Shown: one piece after another, positions 8,873 to 17,190 of the stretch
Position numbering within the stretch: the first letter of the stretch is position 1
How the letters are laid out: every line of letters begins with the position of its first letter
Program-made: the position numbers and the translations under genes
Source: Mycolicibacterium frederiksbergense
GTDB taxonomy: Bacteria; Actinomycetota; Actinomycetes; Mycobacteriales; Mycobacteriaceae
Direction: 5' to 3'
Length of the DNA stretch: 64,000 bases
NCBI RefSeq assembly: GCF_029893345.1
Contig: NZ_JARXVE010000003.1
Coordinates: 248,001 to 312,000 of the forward strand
Notes under the pieces: model-generated
Seen by the model: the letters and a program-made list of their open reading frames with translations, nothing else
Told to the model about the DNA's origin: nothing
Database searches by the model: none

Positions 8873-10267
8873 CTACTGGAGCGCCTTGAGCGTGGTTGCG
8901 GCTGCGTCGAGCCCACTCGAGTGGGCCCGGGCCACCGAGCTCATGATCGCGCCCGCCCAGAAAACGGTGTCCTTGATCGGTCGGTACATGACCTCGGGGT
9001 GTCTTTCGCCGGTGGCGTAAGCCCCGTAGGCGAACTTGTCGTTGCGCCAGTCGTAGTTCGACGCATTGATGTACTGCAGCCCGCGGTCGCCCGTCAGTTT
9101 CCGGACGCCTTCAAGCGCCGCCCCGAACCGCTGTTCCTCAGGGAGCGCCAGCAATTCACGAGCCCGGTCGCCGGTGTCCCACGCAACGATGAGCTGCCCG
9201 TTGTAGCCAGGCATTCCCGTTGATTCGTCCCAGAACTGGCTCGGGCCCGCATCGTGCTGGTTCACCATGTCGAAGCCCTCGGGCCGAACCGGGTGATCGA
9301 ATTCGAGAATCGTCTTGAAGGCCACCGTCTGCTGGATGCCGTCGATCGTCTTACGGCGATCCGACTCCAACGGAGGATCGAATTTGATGTCGTCGTGCTG
9401 CAGCACCCCGATCGGAACGGCGACAATACATTTCGACGCCTCGAAGGTATCCGGCCCGGCTTGTACCGTCACGCCGTTTTCAGAATACTGAACCGTATTG
9501 ACGACCGTATTCAAGCGGATATCGACACCTTCGGCCACCGCCGTGATGATGTCGTCGTACGGGGCCAGCAACTTGTAATCGCCTGCGTAGCCGTCGGGTT
9601 CGATCTTTCCGGTCTTCGACACATCGAAGCAGGAAGTCAGAGTCTCGACGATATCGGTTGCCGGATACTTATCAAACTGCTCGTAGTCGACCTGAATGCC
9701 GAGCAGAGCCAATGGGTAATTGGAACTGGCGATGCCGAGGCGCTGCAGATACTGCGTCGTGGTTTCCGCGGGCTTGGGCTCAGGCAGCGGCATCGAGATC
9801 TTCGGCGTTCCCTCTGGGAATGCGTAGAATTCGGGGTTGTCCCACCTCACCCAGGGAGTACTCGGGCTATACCGGGACATGTTCTGCACAAATTTGCGGT
9901 CTTTGATACCCAGTTTCTGCGCCCAGGGCCACGTCGAAGTGTCGGGGCCGCCGTGACAGAGTGACGCGCCACGCTCGTGGGGAATGGTCATGATGGTGCG
10001 GTCGGTCCACATGCGTCCGCCGATCCGGTCGCGCGCCTCCAGGACTACGACTTTCTTGCCGGCGTCCAGGAGTTCACGTGCCGCGGCAACTCCCGCTGAG
10101 CCTGCACCGATGACGATGACGTCCAACCCCGACTGGTCGTTGCCCGCAGAGTTGCTCTGCGGCGGGGAACCTTTCGCACAGCCGACGAGTCCCAGCGCGG
10201 CGAGGCCAGCGGCGCCGCCGAGAAAAGTTCGTCGCGCAAAGGCCTTCTTACTGAAATCAGCATTCAT
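8873..10267 (-). CDS. Tat-exported FAD-dependent amine oxidase lipoprotein
   Basis: Flavin amine oxidase of 464 residues. The N-terminus reads ARRTFLGG followed by AAGLAALGLVGC: a twin-arginine export signal ending in a lipobox Cys, so the folded, FAD-loaded enzyme should be anchored on the outer face of the membrane. The dinucleotide fold is clear (VIGAGSAGVAAARELL, VLEARDRIGGRMWTD), and the C-terminal FAD motif is VFWAGAI. Such enzymes oxidise polyamines or other amines to aldehydes with H2O2 release. It is the last gene of the polyamine-type importer operon, 50 bases after the permease, with AAAGGAG before its ATG. The pairing suggests outside oxidation of the same amines the importer captures. 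Confidence 0.88.
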   Translation of the reverse strand: MNADFSKKAFARRTFLGGAAGLAALGLVGCAKGSPPQSNSAGNDQSGLDVIVIGAGSAGVAAARELLDAGKKVVVLEARDRIGGRMWTDRTIMTIPHERGASLCHGGPDTSTWPWAQKLGIKDRKFVQNMSRYSPSTPWVRWDNPEFYAFPEGTPKISMPLPEPKPAETTTQYLQRLGIASSNYPLALLGIQVDYEQFDKYPATDIVETLTSCFDVSKTGKIEPDGYAGDYKLLAPYDDIITAVAEGVDIRLNTVVNTVQYSENGVTVQAGPDTFEASKCIVAVPIGVLQHDDIKFDPPLESDRRKTIDGIQQTVAFKTILEFDHPVRPEGFDMVNQHDAGPSQFWDESTGMPGYNGQLIVAWDTGDRARELLALPEEQRFGAALEGVRKLTGDRGLQYINASNYDWRNDKFAYGAYATGERHPEVMYRPIKDTVFWAGAIMSSVARAHSSGLDAAATTLKALQ

Positions 10268-10317
10268 CGTATGTTCTCCTTTGAACAGTGGTGAAAATCC
10301 AACTTCTTGTCTTTGCG

Positions 10318-11127
10318 TTACTTCTCATCGGAGGAGGCCTGTGCCCGCTGTGAAAAGTAGACAGGAATAAGCGACAGCAGAATCATCACGGTGGCAACGA
10401 CATTCACCTGATTGACCTCGTTCGGCCGAGCCATCTGGTTCATGATCCACAGCGGGAGCGTTTCGACGCCGGGTGGGGCCGTGAAGATGGTCACCACAAT
10501 CTCGTCGAACGACAGCGCGAACGCCAGCAATGCACCGGCGATGAATGCGCTCCGGAATTGCGGGAAGGTGATCATGCGGAAGGTCTGGCCGATACCCGCG
10601 CCGAGATCCATCGAGGCTTGTTCGAGGTTCGGGTTCATCCGGCGCAGACGCGCGATGACGTTGTTGAACACCATGACGATGCAGAAGGTGGCGTGGGCAA
10701 TGATCATGCCCCAATACCCGACGTGGATGCCCATCGGTTTGAGCACCGAATGGAACGTATTCGACAGCGCCACGCCGGTGACGATGCCGGGCAGGGTGAT
10801 CGGCAGCACCAGCAGCACATTGACCGTGTTCTGGCCGAAGAATCGGAACCGCTGCAGGGCGAACGCGGCCAGTGTGCCGAGCACCAGCGCAATTGCCGTG
10901 GCCACCAGGGCGACAGTCACCGAGTTGAGAAACGCCGCGTGCACTGCTGGATTAGTCAGGGCCGCGCTCCACCACTGCAGCGAGAATCCCGGGATGGGCC
11001 AGCCGGCGACGCGGCCCGCGTTGAAGGAGTTCATCACAATCACGAACAGCGGGATGTACATGAAGGCAAATACGATCGCTGTGATCACGGCCAGCGCGAT
11101 CTTCGTACCGCGCCCGAGACGAAGCAT
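10318..11127 (-). CDS. ABC transporter permease, PotC-like
   Basis: Inner-membrane permease of 269 residues with six predicted helices and the cytoplasmic loop that contacts the ATPase (EQASMDLGAGIGQTFRMITFP, the EAA motif). Its first helix and VIVMNSFNAG resemble PotC/YdcV of spermidine and putrescine importers. It starts nine bases after the partner permease stops, with AGGAG before the ATG. It forms the channel with the PotB-like protein. The family is clear; polyamine specificity is inferred from the operon. Confidence 0.9.
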   Translation of the reverse strand: MLRLGRGTKIALAVITAIVFAFMYIPLFVIVMNSFNAGRVAGWPIPGFSLQWWSAALTNPAVHAAFLNSVTVALVATAIALVLGTLAAFALQRFRFFGQNTVNVLLVLPITLPGIVTGVALSNTFHSVLKPMGIHVGYWGMIIAHATFCIVMVFNNVIARLRRMNPNLEQASMDLGAGIGQTFRMITFPQFRSAFIAGALLAFALSFDEIVVTIFTAPPGVETLPLWIMNQMARPNEVNQVNVVATVMILLSLIPVYFSQRAQASSDEK

Positions 11128-11136
11128 GATGGGCTC

Positions 11137-12021
11137 CTACAAGTTGTCCAGGGCGCCGGAGCGACGCACCGCAGCCAGGTACAGCAGCACCATGACGATT
11201 GGCACGACCGAGAACGCCGCCGCCAGTGGCGGATTGAGGTTGATGTTCGACGCGATGATGCTGCCGATCATCTGGGTGGAGCCGCCGACGTACATCGCCG
11301 AGATGTAGTCGCCGAAGCTCAGCGAGAATGTGAAGACCGATCCGGAGAAGACCGCCGGCATGAGCAGCGGCGCCACAACGGTGCGAATGGTACCGAAACC
11401 TTTGGCGCCCAAGTCGGCTGATGCGTCGAACAGGTTGGCCGGGATCTGCGATACCGCCGAGTACACCGGAATGGCCATGTAGGGGAACCAGAGGTAGACA
11501 AGGGTGAGGATCACCGTGACGGTGCCGAACGCAGGGCCCTTGATCCCCAGCGGCGACAGCGCCCAGTTGAAGAACCCGTTCTCGGTCCAGACCAGGCGCA
11601 TGCCGATGATCTTCACCAGGTAGCCGGCCCACAGCGGCAGCGTGACGCCGATCGCGAGCAGCGCGCGATAGCCGGGTCTGGCCACCTTCGCCATGAATAC
11701 GGCCAGCGGGATCGCGAAAGCAGCGCAGATCACCGTCACCGCGACGGCAATGCCGAGCGTCCGCAGCGAGGTGGCCAGGTAGGCCGGCACCGTCACCAGG
11801 TTCACGAAGTTGTCCAAGGTGAACCCGGGCCGCACTCGCGAGGTGAACGGATCGGTGGTCCAGAACGCCGTGATCAGCATCAGCGCCAGCGACAGCAGGT
11901 ACACACCGACCAGCCAGATCATCGGAGCCGTCAGCAGGGCGGCAAGGCGCCCCCGTGGGTGGCGGAACAGTGCGGTCGACACCGGTTTGGGCCGGCGCAC
12001 GAGTGCGGTCTTGGTGCTCAC
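11137..12021 (-). CDS. ABC transporter permease, PotB-like
   Basis: Inner-membrane permease of 294 residues with a GTG start at 12021 preceded by GAAGG. It has about six membrane segments and an EAA loop (LFDASADLGAKGFGTIRTVV) for docking on the ATPase. It resembles PotB/YdcU. In the operon it follows the binding-protein gene after a 101-base gap that contains a strong hairpin, so permease mRNA is probably less abundant than binding-protein mRNA. Confidence 0.9.
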   Translation of the reverse strand: MSTKTALVRRPKPVSTALFRHPRGRLAALLTAPMIWLVGVYLLSLALMLITAFWTTDPFTSRVRPGFTLDNFVNLVTVPAYLATSLRTLGIAVAVTVICAAFAIPLAVFMAKVARPGYRALLAIGVTLPLWAGYLVKIIGMRLVWTENGFFNWALSPLGIKGPAFGTVTVILTLVYLWFPYMAIPVYSAVSQIPANLFDASADLGAKGFGTIRTVVAPLLMPAVFSGSVFTFSLSFGDYISAMYVGGSTQMIGSIIASNINLNPPLAAAFSVVPIVMVLLYLAAVRRSGALDNL

Positions 12022-12080
12022 TGCGACCTTCGCTGACTAAGTGAAACTGATTGGGTGAAAAGAGGAGTGGTAGTGCCAGA

Positions 12081-12110
12081 GGTTGGGGCGGACTGCGTTC
12101 CGCCCCAACC
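12081..12110 (-). terminator. Intra-operon hairpin after the binding-protein gene
   Basis: Two perfect twelve-base arms (12081-12092 GGTTGGGGCGGA and 12099-12110) close a six-base loop. It lies directly downstream of the solute-binding protein stop (12123) and before the permease start (12021). Such hairpins in ABC importer operons act as partial terminators or as 3' stabilisers that keep binding-protein transcript in excess. Confidence 0.7.
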
Positions 12111-12122
12111 CGTTTGGCGCTG

Positions 12123-13295
12123 CTATCCCTTGACCGTCGGCCAGGCCGCCGTCCAGTCCTGGTAGCTGGTGCACTTCACCTCGGTGCGACCGTCCAGGCA
12201 CGGCTCGATCGGGGTCGTCCAGAACCAGACCTTGGAGTAGTACTCCTCGTCTTTGGCGTGGTAGTCGTCGCAGTGCGCCTTCGCCTCGGCGCTCGTGTCA
12301 CAGAAAGCACCGTTGGCCGGCGCCATCCCGAAGTTCATCGCGATCTGGCCGTTCACCTTCGGGGAGCTGGTGTAGTCCATCCACGCGTAGGCGCAGTTGG
12401 GGTTCTTGGCATCAGCCGCGAGCATCCAGGCATCAGACCAGCCCGTCGAGCCCTCCTTCGGAAGCACGGCCTGGAACTTCTTGTCCTGGGTCGCCTTTCG
12501 CAACACCTCCCAGGAGGTGCCCACCACCGAATTACCGCCGGTGAACGACGTGACATTGGTCGACGGGTTCCAGTACTCCGAGACCATCTTGTTCTGGTCC
12601 TTCAACAGCGCGACCGCGGCGGCAAGCTGATCCTTGTCGAGCGCATAGGGGTTCTTGATCCCGAGCTCGGGCTGGGTCTCCATGAGGTAGATCGCCGCGT
12701 CGGCGATGTAGATCGGGCTGTCGTAAGCCGCGATCTTGCCGGCGTAGGGCGAGTCCTTCTCCCACACAACGCTCCAGCTGTCCGGCTTTTCGGTTACCAC
12801 ATCGGCGTTGTACTGCAGGATGTTTGCGCCACGCCCGATCGGGATTCCGTAGACGTTGCCGTTGAGGGTGTCGTAGAGCTGCCCCTTCATCCCCGGCACG
12901 ATGTCGTCGCCGAAGTTCGGGATCAGCTCGGTGTTGAGTGGCTGCACATTGCCGTCGACGATGAGCCGCAGGCTCGCGTCGCCCGAAGCCGACACGAGGT
13001 CGTATTCACCGGTCCGCATGAGCTGCACCATCTCGTCGCTGGTGGCGGCGACCTTGCGGTTCACGGTGCAACCGGTGTCCTTGGTGAACTTCTCGGTCCA
13101 CGCCGGCTCGACGAAGCCCGACCACGCCACGATGTTGACCTGCTTCTCGTGGTCACCGAGCGACTCCATCTTCGGAATCTCGGGCACATCGATCTGCAGT
13201 CCGCCGGGCCCGGCGCTGGTATCCCCCGAAGAGCAACCGGCCAGGGCCAGGCCGAGGGCCGCGGCAATCGCGGGGATGACGAGGTTCATTTTCAT
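12123..13295 (-). CDS. Polyamine-type solute-binding lipoprotein (PotD-like)
   Basis: Periplasmic-type binding protein of 390 residues. The ATG at 13295 is preferred over the longer frame from 13340 because it gives MKMNLVIPAIAAALGLALAG followed by the lipobox Cys and has AAAGGAG upstream. The mature part has PotD features such as VNIVAWSGFVEPAWTEKFTKD and the late NCAYAWMDYTSSP segment. It is anchored outside the membrane and delivers ligand to the two permeases. Related proteins bind putrescine, spermidine and other small cations. Residues that choose the ligand cannot be judged by eye. Confidence 0.88.
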   Translation of the reverse strand: MKMNLVIPAIAAALGLALAGCSSGDTSAGPGGLQIDVPEIPKMESLGDHEKQVNIVAWSGFVEPAWTEKFTKDTGCTVNRKVAATSDEMVQLMRTGEYDLVSASGDASLRLIVDGNVQPLNTELIPNFGDDIVPGMKGQLYDTLNGNVYGIPIGRGANILQYNADVVTEKPDSWSVVWEKDSPYAGKIAAYDSPIYIADAAIYLMETQPELGIKNPYALDKDQLAAAVALLKDQNKMVSEYWNPSTNVTSFTGGNSVVGTSWEVLRKATQDKKFQAVLPKEGSTGWSDAWMLAADAKNPNCAYAWMDYTSSPKVNGQIAMNFGMAPANGAFCDTSAEAKAHCDDYHAKDEEYYSKVWFWTTPIEPCLDGRTEVKCTSYQDWTAAWPTVKG

Positions 13296-13355
13296 TGGTC
13301 TTGCGCTCCTTTGGATGTCGAACGGGGTGCTGCGCCCCAACGGTCGTACTGGGAA

Positions 13356-14462
13356 TCAGGCGGCCGTAGCGTCGTGGCCTTGTGTTTCGGGTACCGCCGT
13401 GGCGTGGTCCTTCACAAACTCCACGCTCACCGCGTCCCCGCGGCTGACTCCGGTGGTGACTCGCGGCGCATGCATGTTCTGCGTCTCGGCGGTCAACCGC
13501 AGGCCACCCTCGACCTCGATGAGGTAGCGAGTGTGTGGCCCCGCGTACACCTCTTCGAGCACCACCCCGGGCAGTGCCACGGTGTCGCTGTCGGCCACCG
13601 ATCCCGGCGGGGCCAGCCGCAACCGTTCGGGCCGCAGACTGTGGACGGCTGCCACTCCGAGCAGGTCACGTGATATGGCTGCGGGCAACAGGTTTGTCAC
13701 GCCGAGGAACTTCGCGACGAACACGGTCTGCGGGAACTCGTACACCTCACGAGGACTTCCCACCTGCTCGATCCGGCCACCGTTGAACACCGCCACCCGG
13801 TCGGAGAGCGTCAGCGCCTCTTCTTGGTCGTGCGTGACGAATACGAAGGTGATGCCGGCGTCGCGCTGAATCTGCTTGAGCTCGAACTGCATCTGCTCGC
13901 GCAGTTGCTTGTCGAGCGCTCCCAACGGCTCGTCGAGCAGCAGGACCTTCGGCCGCAGGATCAACGCGCGAGCCAACGCGATGCGCTGTCTTTGGCCGCC
14001 GGAAAGCTGCGAGGGGCGCCGCTCGGCCAGATGGCTCAGCTGCACCTGCTCGAGCGCTTCACCCACCATCTTCTTGCGCAGATTGGCCTCGACCTTGCGC
14101 ACCTTGAGGCCGTACGCAACGTTCTCGGCGATGGTCTGGTGCGGGAACAGCGCGTAGTCCTGGAAGACGGTGTTGACCTCACGGTCGAACGGCGCGGTAC
14201 GGGTCACGTCTGCACCGTCCAAGAGAATCTTGCCCGCGCTGACGTCCTCGAATCCGGCGATCATCCGCAGGACCGTGGTCTTGCCCGACCCCGATGGTCC
14301 CAGCATCGAGAAGAACTCGCCCTGCCGAATGTCGATGCTCAGCTCATTTACCGCGGTGACATCGCCGAACTTCTTGCTAACGCCCTGAATCGAGACGGCT
14401 GCCGGGATCTGAGCCGCCTCGGCCTGCGGAGACGATGCCCCCTGTCTGACGCCCTGTGCCAT
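13356..14462 (-). CDS. potA: ABC transporter ATPase, PotA-like
   Basis: ATP-binding subunit of 368 residues. The Walker A motif GPSGSGKTT spans residues 55-63, the signature LSGGQRQRIALARAL is near residue 155, and Walker B plus D-loop read LLLDEPLGALD. The last 100 residues form a TOBE domain, as in spermidine/putrescine and other type I importers. It is the first gene of the minus-strand operon ATPase, binding protein, two permeases, amine oxidase. It diverges from the FCD regulator with a palindrome in the gap. The gene family is certain; transport of polyamines rather than another cation rests on overall similarity. Confidence 0.92.
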   Translation of the reverse strand: MAQGVRQGASSPQAEAAQIPAAVSIQGVSKKFGDVTAVNELSIDIRQGEFFSMLGPSGSGKTTVLRMIAGFEDVSAGKILLDGADVTRTAPFDREVNTVFQDYALFPHQTIAENVAYGLKVRKVEANLRKKMVGEALEQVQLSHLAERRPSQLSGGQRQRIALARALILRPKVLLLDEPLGALDKQLREQMQFELKQIQRDAGITFVFVTHDQEEALTLSDRVAVFNGGRIEQVGSPREVYEFPQTVFVAKFLGVTNLLPAAISRDLLGVAAVHSLRPERLRLAPPGSVADSDTVALPGVVLEEVYAGPHTRYLIEVEGGLRLTAETQNMHAPRVTTGVSRGDAVSVEFVKDHATAVPETQGHDATAA

Positions 14463-14499
14463 GGTGCGCGGTCTCCCCAGCCTCTCGGATTCATATCTT

Positions 14500-14514
14500 T
14501 AATAACTGTTATTA
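14500..14514. promoter_or_regulatory. AT-rich palindrome, candidate FCD-regulator operator
   Basis: TAATAA and TTATTA flank a CTG centre in the 209-base gap between potA (start 14462) and the FCD regulator (start 14672). A TATACA-like -10 for the potA side sits right beside it (14517-14522, minus strand). The block stands out in GC-rich surroundings and suits a GntR/FCD dimer. Confidence 0.5.
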
Positions 14515-14671
14515 GATGTATACGACTTTTGCCGGTCCCGCAAGCAGTAATGCGGCCACGGAAAGTCATGCACCAGTTCGTTCACCAGAGACGACCCGCA
14601 GGTCAGGCGGATCCCCATCCCGGACGTGGCAGACTCAAGAAGCAAGGGAACTACCAAAGGGGGGGTGAGCG

Positions 14672-15424
14672 GTGGACGCGGTCGCGCCGAGCTCCCCGAG
14701 TGCATCAAGCCGCCTACGCACGGCGGCATTTGCCCCCATCGGCGACGAGGGGCGCACCGAACTGGTGGAAACCAGGCTCGTTCAGGCGATCTCGGCCGGC
14801 ACCTTCCTCGAGGGAGAGCGCCTACCCAGCGAGAATGAACTCGCCAACCTCTTCGGAGTCGCCGTCGTCACGGTGCGTGAGGCGCTTGGCGCCCTGCGCT
14901 ATCGCGGGCTCATCGAAACTCGCCGCGGCAGACACGGTGGCAGCTTCGTACGCCCCAGTCGCGGTGCCGTCGAGGCGGTCAACGCCCAGGTGCTCAAATC
15001 CATGCCGCGCGTTGCGCTTGCGGACCTGGGCCTGCACTACGAAGTCATCTCGAGCGCCTGCGCCGAGTACGCCTGCCTCCGGGCCACCCCCGAAGAACTC
15101 GCGGTGGTGCACGAGGTACTCACGCAGGCACGCGACCTCCCGCCAGAGCTGTGGCGGCGCAGGATTACCGACGCGCAGCTCGAACTCGCGTCGCTGAGCC
15201 AATCCGTGCGTCTCACCAGCGAACATGTCCGGCTCCAGACCGAGTTCACCCCATTACTCGCGCTGCAGGACGCGGACCCGAAAGCGCGTCGCGCCACTCA
15301 CGATGCCCTGGTCGAGCAAGTCGAAGCGACACGCCGCCGCGATGTGGAGTCAGCTCGGCGCATCGTGCGGGAAACTGTGCGGGAATCGGTGCACTGGCTG
15401 GTGGCTTATCGCGCGAGCCTCTAG
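14672..15424 (+). CDS. GntR/FCD-family transcriptional regulator
   Basis: Regulator of 250 residues: a GntR winged helix at about 30-95 (LVQAISAGTFLEGERLPSENELANLFGVAVVTVREALGALRYRGLIETRRGRHGG, written here in part as its key turns) followed by an all-helical FCD effector domain. GTG start at 14672 after a GGGGGG-rich ribosome site. It is divergent from the PotA-type operon and 73 bases ahead of the cache-domain gene. FCD regulators usually sense an organic acid or amine-derived metabolite and repress the adjacent catabolic genes. It probably binds the palindrome at 14500. Part of the effector metal site cannot be assigned by eye. Confidence 0.88.
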   Translation: MDAVAPSSPSASSRLRTAAFAPIGDEGRTELVETRLVQAISAGTFLEGERLPSENELANLFGVAVVTVREALGALRYRGLIETRRGRHGGSFVRPSRGAVEAVNAQVLKSMPRVALADLGLHYEVISSACAEYACLRATPEELAVVHEVLTQARDLPPELWRRRITDAQLELASLSQSVRLTSEHVRLQTEFTPLLALQDADPKARRATHDALVEQVEATRRRDVESARRIVRETVRESVHWLVAYRASL

Positions 15425-15497
15425 CGTTTCCACTGCCGTGGTGGCCGACATCACAAGCCGCCAGCATAGAATCTCACTTCACAACGAGGAGAGATGC

Positions 15498-16235
15498 GTG
15501 GACACAACATTGGCACATGTGCTGGATCGCGCGATTCAACACGTCGATGAGTTCTTCGACGACATCTTTGCGGCCCTCGAAGAATGGCGGCCAAGGCTTC
15601 AGCAGAAGCTCAGTACCGCAATCCGTTTCGGCTCACTCAGCGGCGCCCAACTCACCAATCTGATCGAGGACGACGCCCAGAAGTTCCTCAGCGCAGCGTC
15701 GCTGCCGCTCTACGGCGCGGGATACTGCGCGAGCGAGAACATCGTCTCGAACGGCAACCCTTTGGCCTGGTGGCAGGGACCCAATCGAACGCTGCTCTCA
15801 TCGTCCACATTCGGACCAGGTCAGGCGGCCATCGACCTGGCTCGACTCGAGTGGTACCGGGTGCCGCACTCCAGCGGCAAGCAGCACATCGCGGGCCCGT
15901 TTGTCGACTACTTGTGCTCGAACGAGATCACGGTCACCTCGTCACTTCCCATCGAACTCGACGGGGTCTTCTCCGGCGTCATATGCGCCGACGTGCTCGT
16001 ATCCTCGCTTGAGGACGTGCTCCTGCCGGAGCTGGCACAGCTACCGGGGGCCGCCATCGTCAACAGCAGTGGCCGCGTCGCCATCTCGACACTGGTCGAC
16101 TACGAAACCGGAGACCGCCTTCCCCATTGGGACTCGGAAAGCGGTGGGCACCACGACGCCGTGGCGCACAAGGTCAGGTCCAAACACCACCCGTTCGCGA
16201 TCGTCGTTCCACAAGCCCACGTCCGAGCGTCCTAA
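15498..16235 (+). CDS. Cytoplasmic cache-domain protein (putative ligand sensor)
   Basis: Protein of 245 residues starting with GTG at 15498, with GAGGAGAG just before it. The middle (YGAGYCASE, LAWWQG, EWYRVPHSSGKQHIAGPFVDYLCSNEITVTSS in outline, then GVFSGVICADVLVSSLEDVLLPEL) has the pattern of a cache/PAS-like sensor fold, ending in a strand typical of dCache domains. Unlike normal cache domains, which sit outside the membrane between two helices, there is no signal peptide or membrane segment, so it should be cytoplasmic. It follows the FCD regulator on the same strand. I infer it senses or buffers the same amine or acid that the cluster handles. Confidence 0.65.
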   Translation: MDTTLAHVLDRAIQHVDEFFDDIFAALEEWRPRLQQKLSTAIRFGSLSGAQLTNLIEDDAQKFLSAASLPLYGAGYCASENIVSNGNPLAWWQGPNRTLLSSSTFGPGQAAIDLARLEWYRVPHSSGKQHIAGPFVDYLCSNEITVTSSLPIELDGVFSGVICADVLVSSLEDVLLPELAQLPGAAIVNSSGRVAISTLVDYETGDRLPHWDSESGGHHDAVAHKVRSKHHPFAIVVPQAHVRAS

Positions 16236-16256
16236 GGCAGTTTCTGCGAATCGGGC

Positions 16257-17027
16257 TTATCGGGCGAAATCCCATTGGCCGAAATCGGCCGCGAGGACAT
16301 CGTTGACGTCAACATGCACACCGTCGATCACGAAACCCGGGTCGGACGCGGTGACAACTTCCCTCTGGAACAGCACGGCCGCCGGCTCACGCTCGCCCCG
16401 TGACCACGCCTTCGTCTGCCAGGCCCAGCGATAGCCCGGACTGCTCGAAGATCCGACGACACCGTCGGCGATGGCCCAGCCGCACTGTCGACGGCCGCCG
16501 TAGATTCCGGTGCGCGCCACACCCAAGATCGAGTTGATTCCCCGAAACCATTGGACTGCTGTACTTTTCCACGCCGCGGCATCGATATCCTCATCGACGC
16601 TGAAGAAGATCGGCGCCGACGCCGGCCCACCGGCCGCGGTATGCAGCCCCAGCGCGGTCTGCGCGTCAGCCACACCCCCGTCGTAGCCGCGGGTGAAATC
16701 CGACGGCGTCGACCATCCCGGCTTGCCGAACTGGTAGCAGCTGACGAGCTGCAGGCCCGCCGCCCGGAGACGGTCGGCGTAGTCACGGGTGACGGGCTTG
16801 AAATCGAACGTGGCGCCCGGCCGTAGCTCGGAGACGTAAACCAGTGCCCCGGCGAAGCCCGCGGCCTTGATCTGCTCGGGCTGGACCAACCGGTCGGCGA
16901 AATCGACGAGCTGCAGGCCCTGGGCGGAGGCCCGCGGTGTGCCGACGGCTGCCAGGGCGCCCGGTACCGCCAGCGCCGGCGCGAACAGCGCGGCATACCT
17001 GAGGACTTCGCGGCGTGATCGCGTCAC
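16257..17027 (-). CDS. Tat-exported DUF1906 (Rv2525c-like) glycoside hydrolase-like protein
   Basis: Protein of 256 residues with a GTG start at 17027, chosen because it puts SRREVLRYAALFAPALAVPG, a twin-arginine signal, at the N-terminus. The mature domain belongs to DUF1906, a TIM-barrel fold related to glycoside hydrolases: LVDFADRLVQPEQIKAAGF, FSVDEDIDAAAW and the end VDVNDVLAADFGQWDF. In Mycobacterium tuberculosis the homologue Rv2525c is a Tat substrate linked to the cell wall. A second copy lies at 21772-22581. It has no obvious operon partner and its stop is close to the convergent cache gene. Confidence 0.85.
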   Translation of the reverse strand: MTRSRREVLRYAALFAPALAVPGALAAVGTPRASAQGLQLVDFADRLVQPEQIKAAGFAGALVYVSELRPGATFDFKPVTRDYADRLRAAGLQLVSCYQFGKPGWSTPSDFTRGYDGGVADAQTALGLHTAAGGPASAPIFFSVDEDIDAAAWKSTAVQWFRGINSILGVARTGIYGGRRQCGWAIADGVVGSSSSPGYRWAWQTKAWSRGEREPAAVLFQREVVTASDPGFVIDGVHVDVNDVLAADFGQWDFAR

Positions 17028-17190
17028 GAACCGAAGGGTATCCGGGCTTCTCGTGCGTTGGTGTCTAGATTGCGAAATCACCAGACCGCGGAAACAGCAC
17101 AAAATTCGGGTTGATTTTATGCCTTCTCAACAGGGTCACGCCGTGACACGTTCTGCGCGTGAATGTTTCGTAAAGAGAAAGGCGCGCCCG

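Noticed and set aside
12051..13673. 540-codon plus-strand frame opposite the binding-protein gene
   Set aside because: Mirror frame of the minus-strand importer genes, with shadow composition (Arg, Gly, His, Val) and no recognisable domain.
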